Assembly: GCA_024279425.1 (NCBI GenBank)
Contig: JAJRRO010000101.1
Location: 54,699 to 118,698, forward strand
Reading direction: 5' to 3'
Length of the DNA: 64,000 nucleotides
Source: Bacteroidota bacterium
GTDB taxonomy: Bacteria; Bacteroidota; Bacteroidia; Flavobacteriales; Flavobacteriaceae
Notes under the pieces: generated by a model
What the model saw: the letters and a program-made list of their open reading frames with translations, nothing else
The model's database searches: none
Told to the model about the DNA's origin: nothing
Made by a program: the position numbers and the translations under genes
Part shown: piece by piece, positions 15,640-25,550 of the stretch
Layout: each line of letters starts with the position of its first letter
Numbering within the stretch: the first letter of the stretch is position 1

Positions 15640-18012
15640 ATGGGAAAAATATACGAAGGCGAATTTCCGTTAGAGCGAATGATAAGTTTCCACAAATTGT
15701 TGGAACAATATGATATCATGGCAGAAAGTGATGATGAGTTTTTGGCCCGTAAGGCAAAATATGTATTGCAGGCCCAAGCTCCTTATCCTGAACTCAGAGA
15801 TGGATTTAGTGATGTTGCACTACTTAAAAAATACGAAAAGGTTATAAAGATTATTCTACAGGATTCATTTTCAAGTGTTTTGAGTAAGAATGAGATTAAA
15901 ACAGCTTCCTTACCGTATTATGATATTAACTTCAATGGTACGGAGCGTTTTGAAAAAATCATCAAGGCGGCTGGTGAAGGTTTTGAGCTGAAAGAACGGG
16001 GTATTCCGGAAAAACTCGGTTATATCATGGGCTGTACCATAATCCTGAATTTTTATTATGGGTATCGGCTTGATTTTAAACGCCCATTGTTCTACGATAT
16101 TCCTGATGCCAAAGGGGTGATGAAACACTATCGTATTCTGTACAATGCCGATTTTTTGGAATTGATTCCAACCAAAAAGGCCAAGAAGCTTAACAAGGAG
16201 GATGTAAATGAATTGTTGGAGGATTTTGACAATCTGGAGCTTTGGAAAGAAAAGATTCCTCCCGGGAGTTTTATTTCCAAGGGGTTTGTGATTTCCAATA
16301 TGTTCGATGCAACTACAGAACATGCCATTTCCGAGATCAAATCGAGTTTGATTTCAAATGATAAACGTGCTGGTAATAATTTTATAGAAAACCTACAGGA
16401 AGTCTTCAAGTCTTTCTTTGATATTTTGGATATAAAGGTTGGCTTTGTTTCTTACAACCCCAATGAGCAAAAATTTGAGAAGGTACATGGTAATCAGATG
16501 AATAGTTACCTACTTCAGGACAAGGACATGGAGTCTTGTTGTAATGCCCTCTGTCAAGGGTCTTACGGTAAATTGCTAGAAGATAAGGACTATTTCGCTG
16601 TTGCCGATGTAGACAAGTACTATGAAATGTCTGAAGGTCGCGCACCTTATAAGGGTCTGAAGGAGCAAGGAATAAAAAGTGCCATTTTCGCACCCATTGC
16701 CAATGATGGTAAATTATTGGGGGTTTTGGAATTGGTTTCTACCAACGTCAATGAGCTCAATGGTGTCAATGCCCGAAAGTTGGATGACATAATGCCCTTT
16801 ATCGTAACCGCGGTCATGCGTTCAGCGGCGGAAGAAGCAAATCTGATAGACGCGATAATACAGCATGAATGTACTACGGTCCATTCATCCGTCTATTGGA
16901 AGTTCAGGGAAAAGGCTAAACGGTTTATCGGCGATGGGTTAAGTGGTGACCAACCTTCATTCAATGAGATTGTTTTTAGGGAGGTGTATCCACTTTATGG
17001 GCAAATCGACATCAAGGATTCTTCAAAGGCTCGGAATTTGGCGATTCAACGAGATTTGATGATTCAGCTGTCAACAATCAAAGACATTATTTCCTCAGCC
17101 TGGGAAAAAAATAAGTTACCGGTTTATGAGGAGCTTATATTCAGGGTAAATAATCTTTTTGAAGAAATAAGGGATGTATTGAACACCAATAGTGAGCAGG
17201 CCATTTTTGATTTCGTAAAAGAAGAAGTGCTTCCGGTCTTGGATCACTTGAAAAGTACAGATGGGCAACTTAAGGAAGCTGTTCTTGCCTATGAGGAGGA
17301 GATAGATGACAATACCGAGTCGTACTATGATCATCGTAAAGACTATGATGAAAGTGTAATGCGGATCAATAAGGAACTTGCTGCTGTAATCGATCAAAAG
17401 CAAGAAGAGGCACAAAAGATGTACCCCCATTATTTTGAGCGCTATAAGACTGACGGGGTTGAACACAATATGTATATAGGCGATTCAATTTCCGGGGAAC
17501 GAAAGTACAATTCGCTGTATCTTCATAATCTTAGACTATGGCAATTGCAGGTAATGTGTGAGATGGAGAATACCCATTACAATTTAAAACCGGAATTACC
17601 GATACCATTGGACGTTGCTTCACTTATGTTGGTGTATAGCACATCGCTCTCCATTCGTTTTCGTATGGATGAAAAGCGCTTTGATGTCGATGGCACTTAT
17701 AATGCTCGCTATGAGGTGATTAAAAAGAGAATTGACAAGTCGTATATAAAGGGAACCAATGAACGCTTGACCCAAACCGGAAAATTGGCCATTGTCTATT
17801 CCCAGAAAAAAGATGAACTCGAATATTTGAGGTATATTTCTTTCTTAAAATCCAAAGGCTATTTCACCAACAATATTGAAATTGTTGAGCTCGAAGGTCT
17901 ACAAGGAGTAACAGGGCTCAAGGCGATTCGGGCCGAAATATTGTATAAAAAAGGCCAAGAAACCGAGAATACCTATACCTACGATGATTTAATGGAAGAA
18001 TTGAAGGCTTAG
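15640..18012 (+). CDS. Large GAF-domain protein of unknown output
   Basis: This protein has ~790 residues from ATG 15640. A GAF domain occupies roughly residues 250-395 and includes 'IKSAIFAPIANDGKLLGVLE' and 'LVSTNVNEL', typical of the conserved GAF strand-loop-helix. The N-terminal ~240 residues and the C-terminal ~390 residues (helical, charged) match no domain I recognise. There is no histidine kinase, GGDEF, HTH or phosphatase motif, and no signal peptide or membrane helix. It is probably a cytosolic sensor or scaffold. It ends 15 bp from the stop of the convergent HD-PycTM gene. Confidence 0.75.
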   Translation: MGKIYEGEFPLERMISFHKLLEQYDIMAESDDEFLARKAKYVLQAQAPYPELRDGFSDVALLKKYEKVIKIILQDSFSSVLSKNEIKTASLPYYDINFNGTERFEKIIKAAGEGFELKERGIPEKLGYIMGCTIILNFYYGYRLDFKRPLFYDIPDAKGVMKHYRILYNADFLELIPTKKAKKLNKEDVNELLEDFDNLELWKEKIPPGSFISKGFVISNMFDATTEHAISEIKSSLISNDKRAGNNFIENLQEVFKSFFDILDIKVGFVSYNPNEQKFEKVHGNQMNSYLLQDKDMESCCNALCQGSYGKLLEDKDYFAVADVDKYYEMSEGRAPYKGLKEQGIKSAIFAPIANDGKLLGVLELVSTNVNELNGVNARKLDDIMPFIVTAVMRSAAEEANLIDAIIQHECTTVHSSVYWKFREKAKRFIGDGLSGDQPSFNEIVFREVYPLYGQIDIKDSSKARNLAIQRDLMIQLSTIKDIISSAWEKNKLPVYEELIFRVNNLFEEIRDVLNTNSEQAIFDFVKEEVLPVLDHLKSTDGQLKEAVLAYEEEIDDNTESYYDHRKDYDESVMRINKELAAVIDQKQEEAQKMYPHYFERYKTDGVEHNMYIGDSISGERKYNSLYLHNLRLWQLQVMCEMENTHYNLKPELPIPLDVASLMLVYSTSLSIRFRMDEKRFDVDGTYNARYEVIKKRIDKSYIKGTNERLTQTGKLAIVYSQKKDELEYLRYISFLKSKGYFTNNIEIVELEGLQGVTGLKAIRAEILYKKGQETENTYTYDDLMEELKA

Positions 18013-18027
18013 TTTTTTGCGTTGCTG

Positions 18028-19218
18028 TTACATCATTCTTTCTGGGCTAAAATAGTGAAACGCAAGAGCAAAGGAAATGACCGAAACAATGATGCCGATG
18101 ATAAAAATGGTATACGTGACTCTAAGGATACTGTATTTTCTATTCAATACCAATCCCAAGAAATAAAGATCTTTGGTCAAACTGGTGTAAATATATTCCT
18201 TGTCCTTGACCAATTCCTGTATGGCCCATTCATAGTCTTGCAGTTTCATCTTATGGAAATTACCAAAGAACAAAAGGTTTACCTTTTTATTTTTTACATC
18301 TTCTTTTGTAAACTGACCACTGGTAACATTTGGTCTGGTGGCCAAAACGGCAAGAACCATTGATATCACACTAAAAGTGACGAAGATTACTGTGGGGTAT
18401 ATCAAGTAGGTATTGGACGGATTGTCCAGCTTTGGAATTAGGTTCGACAGTACTACTGAAATGATAATGGCATTTACAGACAATAAAATATTAGCCTTGG
18501 TGTCCGCAATATCACTTAATGTCAGATGATTTTTTAAAGTAACACGAAATAGGGTTTGTATGCCCCGATCAGGACTTTCGCTTTTGTATTTCGCTTTTAT
18601 AGCCTCCTTTTTGGCAATCTCCTTTTCGGCTTTTTGTTCTTTTTTGATTTTTTTCAAATTTTTGTCTTTTCCAGCTTGCCAATTTTCCTTGGCGTAGTCT
18701 GTATTGTATTTATGTTCCTTGCCCAACATGGTCATATTTGCTTTTAACCACTCTTTTTGGGAGTAAGTGGCAATGCCCAAAAGAGAGAGTTCCTCACGCA
18801 GAAATTCGCAGGTTTCCATATAACTTTTTTTGGCAAAATGAGAGGCATCAGCATCCCTGATGATTTCCTCTTTGATATTTTGGGGTTCATGATATCGTTT
18901 GGTAGCCAAGATAATATCCTGTACACTTTGTATGATGTCTTTTTTAACTCCTTGGCTTTCAAGAAAGTTGCTAGCGATTGCACAACTTTGTTCTTCATGG
19001 CCATCACTGCCTTTGGTATAGCCTGTATCGTGTAGCCAAGCCGCTAAAGTTAAGGCATCAATATCTTCGGGTTTAAGATCAAGGGAATTAATGATTTCTT
19101 TAGTACTTTTAACTACACGTCGGGTGTGCTTTAAATTATGGTATAAATATTTACGGTCCAATTGATTGGATAATAAATCGGTTGCAAAAGATTCGGTTTT
19201 ATCAATTATTTCCGACAT
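18028..19218 (-). CDS. HD-domain / Pycsar-type transmembrane effector fusion
   Basis: This 396-residue protein has two parts. Residues ~1-165 form an HD phosphohydrolase domain: 'YLYHNLKHTRRVV', then 'LAAWLHDTGYTKGSDGHEEQ' with the HD pair at His63-Asp64, and 'IIRDADASHF' with the later metal-binding Asp. A lysine/glutamate-rich helical linker follows (about 180-215). Residues ~222-393 match the PycTM effector family (DUF5706): 'SDIADTKANILLSVNAIIIS' plus two further membrane helices (about 272-293 and 368-390). In Pycsar defence, PycTM effectors sense cCMP or cUMP and damage the membrane. Here no nucleotide cyclase is adjacent. The HD domain might hydrolyse the activating nucleotide (inference). 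It is divergent from the 19274 gene, with a 55-bp gap. Confidence 0.85.
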   Translation of the reverse strand: MSEIIDKTESFATDLLSNQLDRKYLYHNLKHTRRVVKSTKEIINSLDLKPEDIDALTLAAWLHDTGYTKGSDGHEEQSCAIASNFLESQGVKKDIIQSVQDIILATKRYHEPQNIKEEIIRDADASHFAKKSYMETCEFLREELSLLGIATYSQKEWLKANMTMLGKEHKYNTDYAKENWQAGKDKNLKKIKKEQKAEKEIAKKEAIKAKYKSESPDRGIQTLFRVTLKNHLTLSDIADTKANILLSVNAIIISVVLSNLIPKLDNPSNTYLIYPTVIFVTFSVISMVLAVLATRPNVTSGQFTKEDVKNKKVNLLFFGNFHKMKLQDYEWAIQELVKDKEYIYTSLTKDLYFLGLVLNRKYSILRVTYTIFIIGIIVSVISFALAFHYFSPERMM

Positions 19219-19273
19219 ATAAGTGTGTTTTATATAACCACAAATTACAAAATTTAGACTTTACATTATTGAT

Positions 19274-22200
19274 ATGGGCAAATATTACATTTCAATATTA
19301 CTGATTTTAATTTTTAGCGGTTGCGCTACCTATCGGACGAAATATGCTGATTTGGAAAACACCTATGATGTTCCTACTATCAAGGAAGTTTCACACACCC
19401 TTTATTTGATTGGCGATGCCGGTAAATCACCAATGGGCGGGATGAACCCCGCTTTAAAACTTTTTAAGGAAAAACTAGGTGCTGCATCTGAGAATAGCAC
19501 GGTACTATTTTTGGGCGACAATATTTACCCTGCCGGAATGCCAAGTAAAAAAGATTCCACATTGGCTTACCAAACAGCAGAAAACCATTTAAACGCCCAA
19601 TTGAACACCCTGGAAGATTTTAAAGGGAAGCCCATTTTTATTCCCGGGAATCACGATTGGTACAATGAAGGCTTAAAAGGACTGGAAAGACAGCAAAAGT
19701 TTATTGAAAAAAAGCTGGATAGTAAAAAAGTCTTTTTTCCTGAAGATGGTTGTCCCTTGCAAAAGATAGAAGTGAATGATGATGTTGTGATCATTGCGAT
19801 TGATACAGAATGGTATTTGACCAACTGGGACAAGCACCCAACAATGAATGACGAATGTGAAATTAAGGATAGGGAAAAGTTTTTTGAGGAATTGGAAGGG
19901 TTGATCAAGAAAAATGCAGACAAGACTACTATACTGGCCATGCACCATCCCATGTTTAGTTATGGGCAGCACGGAGGCCATTTTTCCTTTAAACGACACT
20001 TGTTTCCTAGTGGGGGCAATGTTCCACTGCCCATTATCGGTAGTTTGGTAAGCCTGTTACGCAAAACTACGGGTGCTTCACCAGCAGACCTCCAAAATAA
20101 GAGGTACAATCATTTAAGAAAAAGAATACTAACCTTGGCCCAATATTCTGAAAAAGTCATTTTTACTTCGGGTCATGAGCATACCCTGCAATATATCGTA
20201 GAGGAAAATACCCCACAGATTATTAGTGGTTCTGGGGCCAAGGAAGGAGCCACAAGGTTATTGAATGGCAGTAAGTTTTCCACAGGTCAAATGGGCTACT
20301 CCGTTTTGGAAGTGTATACAGATGGTTCTTCAAGAGTACGTTACTATGGTGTTAAGGAAGACGGGACAGAGGAGTTTTTATATACAACAGAGGTATTGGC
20401 AGCAAAAAGGGAAAACACACAGAAGAAGTACGGTAATGATTTTCCTGCCGAGGTCAAGGCATCAGTTTATACCCAGGATGAGGTGGATAAAAGCAAATTC
20501 TTTAAATCTGTTTGGGGAGAAAGGTATCGTGACGTTTATGCTGTGGAGGTAACGGCCCCAACAGTGGACTTGGATACCTTGTTCGGTGGATTGAAAGTAG
20601 TGCGAAAAGGTGGTGGACATCAATCAAAATCATTGCGTTTGGTCAATAATGAGGGCAAGGAATACGTGATGCGGGCCTTGCGAAAAAGTGCCGAGATCTA
20701 TCTACAGTCCATGCTATTTAAGGAACAGTATGTGGTGGGTGAATTTGAGGATACCTTTACCGAAAGCCTATTGGAGGATTTTTATACCGGGTCACATCCA
20801 TATGCCCCTTTTACCATCGGAATCTTGTCCGATGCCGTAGGTATATATCATACGAACCCCAAATTGTATTATATACCCAAGCAAAATGCAATTAGAGACT
20901 ATGATGAGGAATTTGGTGATGAGCTTTATATGGTCGAAGAGCGCACGGACAGTGGCCATGGCGATCAAAAGAGCTTTGGGTATGCAAATACCATGGAAAG
21001 TACGGATGATATCTTGAAGAAGCTAAGAAAGGATGAAAGATATCAGATTGATGATGCCGCCTACTTAAAGGCGCGTCTGTTTGACATGATGATCGGCGAT
21101 TGGGATAGGCATACCGATCAATGGCGATGGGTCCGCTTTAAGGATAAGGAAAACGACAAGATTATGTATAAACCTGTTCCTAGAGATAGAGATCAAGTAT
21201 TTTCGATAATGGGTGATGGTCCCCTTATGAACCTTCTTACCCGTATTATTCCTGGATTAACGTTAATGGAAGGTTTTAATGAGGAGATACGAAGTGTAAA
21301 GGGCTTTAATGCGTCACCGAAAACCTTTGCTTTGGATATGGTGATTTTGCCAGAAACCAATATGGAATTGTGGAAAGAACAGGTAGCCTATTTACAAAAG
21401 AACATTACCGAAGAAGTTATCGATGATGCCTTCAAGGCATTTCCTAAGGAAGTGCGGGGAGAGACCATTGCAAGAATCAAAAAAGTACTGTTGGCACGAA
21501 AAGAAAATCTTCTTGGAACGGCTGTGGCGTATTATAAATTGATCAATAAATTTGCGGTAGTCACAGGAACCGACAAGGATGATTACTTTACCATAACACA
21601 AATGCCAAACGGTGATACCAAGGTTATGGGCAATCGTATTAAAAATGGTAAAAAGGGAGAATTGTTTTTTAGCAAGACCTTTGATAAGAACATTACCAAG
21701 GAAATCTGGATTTACGGATTGGATGATGATGATCAATTTGAGGTGGATGGTAAAAGGGGTAAAACACGATTACGTCTGGTTGGAGGGCAGAATAATGACG
21801 TGTATGATGTAATGGATAGTAAAGGAGTATACGTATATGATCATATATCAAAAAAGAATACTTTCAAGAATATTAAAAGTGCCAAGTTAAGATTGACCAA
21901 TGACTATGAGACCAATACCTATCAGCCTATAAAGTTGAAAAGCAGTTCTAACCAATTTATTCCTACAATAGGTTCAAATCCTGATGATGGTTTTAAGATC
22001 GGGTTTACGAATATTTATACCTTCAAAGGGTTTAGGCAAAACCCATTCACTGATCAACATACTATAAGTACTGCTTTTTACTTTGCAACCAATGGGTTTG
22101 ACCTTGGGTATAAAGGAGAGTTCGCGCATGCTATCGGTAATGCCAATTTAGAGTTGGATGCAAGATTTACAAGTCCCAATTATAGTATTAATTTCTTTGG

Positions 22201-22984
22201 ACTAGGTAATGAAACTGAGAATTTGGATGCTCTTTTGGAGCTGGATTACAATCGGGTGAAATTAGAGACTATTAAACTTACACCATCGTTGGTTTGGCGT
22301 GGTGATTTGGGTTCTAAATTCCGATTGGGGATAACCTATGAAAATTTGGAAGTAGAAGAAACAGAAGATCGTTTTGTAAATACGTTCTATGTAGCGAACG
22401 GGGAGGATAGCAGCAAGAGTTTTGTTGGGGCCGATACCGAATATTCCTATGCAAACTCCGATAATGCTGCTTTCCCTACATTGGGTATGGCCACTTCGTT
22501 GCATGTGGGCTATAAGACCAGTACCGAAGATAGCGGGCAGAATTTTGGCTATATCATCCCCAGTATTTCCTTTGATTATAAATTAATACCGAGTGGAAGA
22601 TTGGTGCTGGCATCAAAATGGAAAGCGCATTTTAATATCGGGAATGGCTTTGAGTTCTATCAAGGCGCAAGTATTGGTGGTTTGGACGGATTAAGGGGAT
22701 TTAGAAATCAACGATTCACAGGTAAAAAAGCGTATTATCAGAATACCGATTTAAGGTATAGTATTAAGAAGATGAAAACGGGATTATTGCCTTTGACTAT
22801 GGGTGTTTATGGAGGATATGACTATGGTCGTGTTTGGATTCCTAATGAGGATTCAAATCTGTGGCATACTTCTTACGGCGGAGGGTTCTTTTTCAATGCC
22901 GCCGATATTATGTCCCTGACCCTGGCCTATTTTGATAGCGTTGATGGTCCTAGATTTACCTTTGGGTTAGGGTTTGGATTCTAA
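19274..22984 (+). CDS. Lipoprotein: metallophosphoesterase + kinase-like region + outer-membrane barrel
   Basis: This 1236-residue protein has a lipobox ('ILIFSGCATY', Cys17). Residues ~40-330 form a calcineurin-type phosphoesterase with 'LIGDAG', 'FLGDNIYPAG', 'IPGNHDWYNEG', 'AMHHPMFSYGQHGGH' and 'TSGHEHTLQYI'. Residues ~430-700 contain 'VVRKGGGHQSKSLRL' and 'YVMRALRK', then 'MIGDWDRHTDQWRW' (Asp609 to His613) and 'PVPRDRDQVF' (Asp638, Asp640). These elements recall the nucleotide-binding loop, catalytic loop and metal site of atypical HipA/FAM20/CotH-like kinases. The C-terminal ~350 residues form a BamA/Omp85-like barrel ending 'DGPRFTFGLGFGF', with the lid-like 'GGLDGLRGFRNQRF'. Large proteins of this type occur in Flavobacteriia, but their role is unknown. 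Confidence 0.8.
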   Translation: MGKYYISILLILIFSGCATYRTKYADLENTYDVPTIKEVSHTLYLIGDAGKSPMGGMNPALKLFKEKLGAASENSTVLFLGDNIYPAGMPSKKDSTLAYQTAENHLNAQLNTLEDFKGKPIFIPGNHDWYNEGLKGLERQQKFIEKKLDSKKVFFPEDGCPLQKIEVNDDVVIIAIDTEWYLTNWDKHPTMNDECEIKDREKFFEELEGLIKKNADKTTILAMHHPMFSYGQHGGHFSFKRHLFPSGGNVPLPIIGSLVSLLRKTTGASPADLQNKRYNHLRKRILTLAQYSEKVIFTSGHEHTLQYIVEENTPQIISGSGAKEGATRLLNGSKFSTGQMGYSVLEVYTDGSSRVRYYGVKEDGTEEFLYTTEVLAAKRENTQKKYGNDFPAEVKASVYTQDEVDKSKFFKSVWGERYRDVYAVEVTAPTVDLDTLFGGLKVVRKGGGHQSKSLRLVNNEGKEYVMRALRKSAEIYLQSMLFKEQYVVGEFEDTFTESLLEDFYTGSHPYAPFTIGILSDAVGIYHTNPKLYYIPKQNAIRDYDEEFGDELYMVEERTDSGHGDQKSFGYANTMESTDDILKKLRKDERYQIDDAAYLKARLFDMMIGDWDRHTDQWRWVRFKDKENDKIMYKPVPRDRDQVFSIMGDGPLMNLLTRIIPGLTLMEGFNEEIRSVKGFNASPKTFALDMVILPETNMELWKEQVAYLQKNITEEVIDDAFKAFPKEVRGETIARIKKVLLARKENLLGTAVAYYKLINKFAVVTGTDKDDYFTITQMPNGDTKVMGNRIKNGKKGELFFSKTFDKNITKEIWIYGLDDDDQFEVDGKRGKTRLRLVGGQNNDVYDVMDSKGVYVYDHISKKNTFKNIKSAKLRLTNDYETNTYQPIKLKSSSNQFIPTIGSNPDDGFKIGFTNIYTFKGFRQNPFTDQHTISTAFYFATNGFDLGYKGEFAHAIGNANLELDARFTSPNYSINFFGLGNETENLDALLELDYNRVKLETIKLTPSLVWRGDLGSKFRLGITYENLEVEETEDRFVNTFYVANGEDSSKSFVGADTEYSYANSDNAAFPTLGMATSLHVGYKTSTEDSGQNFGYIIPSISFDYKLIPSGRLVLASKWKAHFNIGNGFEFYQGASIGGLDGLRGFRNQRFTGKKAYYQNTDLRYSIKKMKTGLLPLTMGVYGGYDYGRVWIPNEDSNLWHTSYGGGFFFNAADIMSLTLAYFDSVDGPRFTFGLGFGF

Positions 22985-23048
22985 AAGTATCGATAGATCA
23001 TTCTTACGCCATTTGGTGTACTTGTTTCAATGAAGAGGATAATAACGA

Positions 23049-23906
23049 CTATTTCTCAAGGGTAAATGCATATACATTTCCTCCTGTGCCGCCTCTTTCC
23101 TCATCTGAAACTAAAAGTGTTTTGTTATTTAAAAAACAGATCGATTCCAATTGTGTGCTTGCTCCTAAATCAATGGTTTTCATTTTGCCCTTTGAAAAAT
23201 CATCTCCATTGAAATCAGTGAAAACCCATAATTTCCCATAGCCTAAGAGTACAACTGTAGCTCCGTTCGGTGAAATATCAGCTGCTGTAACCTGACAAAT
23301 AACATCGTTCATACACGTAGTGAACTTACCAATAAATTGTGCTGAATGTGTGCCAGCCGTGGCGAGAATTTTATATATAAAGGCTTCTCCGGTAAATGGG
23401 ATGGTCCTGTTCTTGGTAATGATGTACAAGGCATTATCACGATAAAAAAATGCCTCGGCATCAAAATTCAATTTTGCAACAACAGGAGGGAAGTCTTTTT
23501 GTTGGGGATAGTTGAACTCTATTTTCTCAGCTTCTATTTTCTCACCTTTTTCAAGCTCGGGATTTGGTAGTTTATAGATGACGAGATTCTTCCGCTTGTT
23601 ATGGTTGTTTCCAAAATCGCCAATATAAACATTGCCCTTTTCATCAACGGCCAGATCTTCCCAATCGTAATTTTTGGCATTTTTCACTTTAAGTTCCCTC
23701 AGCAGATTTCCATTAAAATCCACTTTATAGATTTCATCAGTATTACCGCGATCCTCGATTAACCAAAGGGTGGAATCCTTCAGCGTGATTATTCCGGAAG
23801 TTTCACCTAATTTTTTGGGTAGTTTGGTAATGTAAGTTAGTTTGCCACTGTCAGCACATTGCAGCATTGAAAAACAAGAAATCAAAATAAGGAAAATGTT
23901 CTTCAT
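23049..23906 (-). CDS. SdiA-regulated-like beta-propeller lipoprotein
   Basis: I take ATG 23904-23906 as start because it gives a clean lipoprotein signal ('MKNIFLILISCFSMLQCADS', Cys17). The upstream frame to 23945 adds only 13 unlikely residues. The ~285-residue protein contains 'LGETSGIITLKDSTLWLIED', 'YDWEDLAVDEKGNVYIGDFG', 'NFDAEAFFYRDNALYIITK' and 'QLESICFLNNKTLLVSDEE', the repeat pattern of SdiA-regulated/NHL-like propellers found on the envelope. No catalytic residues are visible. It lies convergent to the phosphoesterase-barrel gene and upstream of nothing it clearly belongs with. Confidence 0.75.
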   Translation of the reverse strand: MKNIFLILISCFSMLQCADSGKLTYITKLPKKLGETSGIITLKDSTLWLIEDRGNTDEIYKVDFNGNLLRELKVKNAKNYDWEDLAVDEKGNVYIGDFGNNHNKRKNLVIYKLPNPELEKGEKIEAEKIEFNYPQQKDFPPVVAKLNFDAEAFFYRDNALYIITKNRTIPFTGEAFIYKILATAGTHSAQFIGKFTTCMNDVICQVTAADISPNGATVVLLGYGKLWVFTDFNGDDFSKGKMKTIDLGASTQLESICFLNNKTLLVSDEERGGTGGNVYAFTLEK

Positions 23907-23968
23907 TGAAATAAGTTTTGCAACTAAATTGCCATAAATAAACAAGAAACCAACTTGGTTAAGTTGTG

Positions 23969-25320
23969 TTAGTTTTCCATTTGCAAATTGTCAATAACGA
24001 AATCACCAAGATCCCTACCTTGTTTTACACCTACTTCAACAGCGACCCGGTAGTGTATACCACCGTACATTCGACTAATGGCAGCTTCATCTGCAGCTTC
24101 GTTGAAAGAGGAAAAACTTCTGATCGGGAGGCCATAAGCGACCTCAGTATCATCATCAAAGGAAAATTGATCGCCAAAAATATCCGTTAAAGTTGTAGCT
24201 GCTGCCCCAGAAACCACGCTATGCCCGCTTGTATACTCTGGGAAAGGAGGGGTTTGTAAAACAGGTTGCCAATCTTCATCAATATGTTCGTTGATAAGTG
24301 TTTCTGGCCGAATCAGATTGCTTCTGTACTTTTCATCCCAACAGCTTATAAAGGCATCCATTAAGGCAATGGAAGTTTTGGTATATGCGTAAATCGTTTT
24401 GTCCAAATCGCTATTGGTTTTTTTACAGGCAATTTTTGCAATGCCTATCCAATGTGCACCTGGAGATATTTTTTTGTCGCAAACATCAAATGCCCTCGGG
24501 TAACTGAAACATATGGGTTGCAATCCCAAAATTGGGCAATGGCAATTTCTTCGGAGTCGTCCCCTTCTTTGGCAATATTCATGCTAATGTCATAAACTTC
24601 CTTGACCTCATTGTAAAATTCGGTACCTTCTTCCATAGAAAAAGGAGGAGGAGGAACAGGTTTAAATTGACTGGCAGAATCTATAACAAACGGACGGATT
24701 TTGTTCCAATGTGGCTCGATGCCATCCATATATGCAGGTGGTGTTGGTTGCCATCTTGTAGGGTCATCTGTATCTACCGTAAACTTCGGCATAGTCCTGG
24801 TCTGGTTGTAATTGTCCTTGTCCATCCAAGTCGCGATATGTGCTGCAACCTTTAACCCATACTCCTTGGAGTTGTTGAATTCCTGCTCGTTTTGAGCCTC
24901 CCAGACATGGTACAGACTATCTCTAAAGGATTCTAATCTTTTCTCCGAGAAGATAAGACGCTTGCTCATATCAATATGAGCTATAATGGCAGCCAATGCA
25001 TGGTTAATTTGTTTCGACGAATCTGGAAGTGGAATTTGAGTCAGCTCTTTCGCTTGGTTAGAGAGGGATAAATAACCTTCATTGTTCAAGGCCATAATTT
25101 CGTACGCGGCAATGTTGGGATAAGCATAGACCCTACTTGCTACTGGGGGGGAGAAGATATCATGTATCATAATCTCTGTGACTTTATCCACAGATTTGTG
25201 AAAGACCTCAGGATCTACCTTAATGGGTTTTGCTTCCTTTGTACAACCAGAGGCAATTAGTAGTAGAACACATGAAAATAAAAAAGTTTTGCAGGAAAAA
25301 TTCATAAAGTTAAGCCTCAT
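23969..25320 (-). pseudogene. PAP2/vanadium-haloperoxidase-like lipoprotein with -1 frameshift
   Basis: Two overlapping frames form one gene. The first (from ATG 25320 or 25305) has a lipobox 'LLLIASGCTKE' and runs to 'AIAQFWDCNPYVSVTRGHLM' then 'FATKK'. The second continues 'ISPGAHWIGIAKIACKK' and holds the active-site motifs: 'DEKYRSNLIRPET' (K...RP), 'PEYTSGHSVVSGAAAT' (SGH) and 'SRMYGGIHYRVAVEVG' (R...GxHxxxD-like, with Arg-Val where an Asp is common). The frame changes at a run of seven T (24469-24475; A7 in the mRNA). Eight would restore the frame, as would a -1 slip on the in-frame A_AAA_AAA heptamer. Relatives are vanadium-dependent haloperoxidases or PAP2 phosphatases. It may be an indel, a sequencing error or slippage. 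Confidence 0.75.
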
Positions 25321-25500
25321 TACTGTCTGGGTATCTTGCGGTTAATACTTGGTTAAAAATAAAATGCCATTAAGGAATCCCAATTGGAAAACCAACTTAT
25401 TTAACCCTTCAAAAGTATTCTATTTTTAGCTTTAATCAAAAGCTTCTGGAAATACTATAAAATGCCAGACTTTTGCTCTATGTGGAATTGATTTTAAATA

Positions 25501-25529
25501 AAAAAAAGAGTCAGGTAATCCCGACTCTT
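25501..25529 (-). terminator. Intrinsic terminator of the symporter gene
   Basis: On the minus strand AGAGTC pairs with GACTCT, extended by GG/CC around an ATTA loop, and is followed by seven T. It begins 22 bp after the symporter stop codon. A classic rho-independent signal. Confidence 0.8.
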
Positions 25530-25550
25530 AATTGATTAATCAGTTTTATT

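Noticed and set aside
18028..19218. Complete Pycsar defence operon
   Set aside because: No class III nucleotide cyclase gene is adjacent; neighbours are a GAF protein and an envelope phosphoesterase. Only the effector-like fusion is supported.
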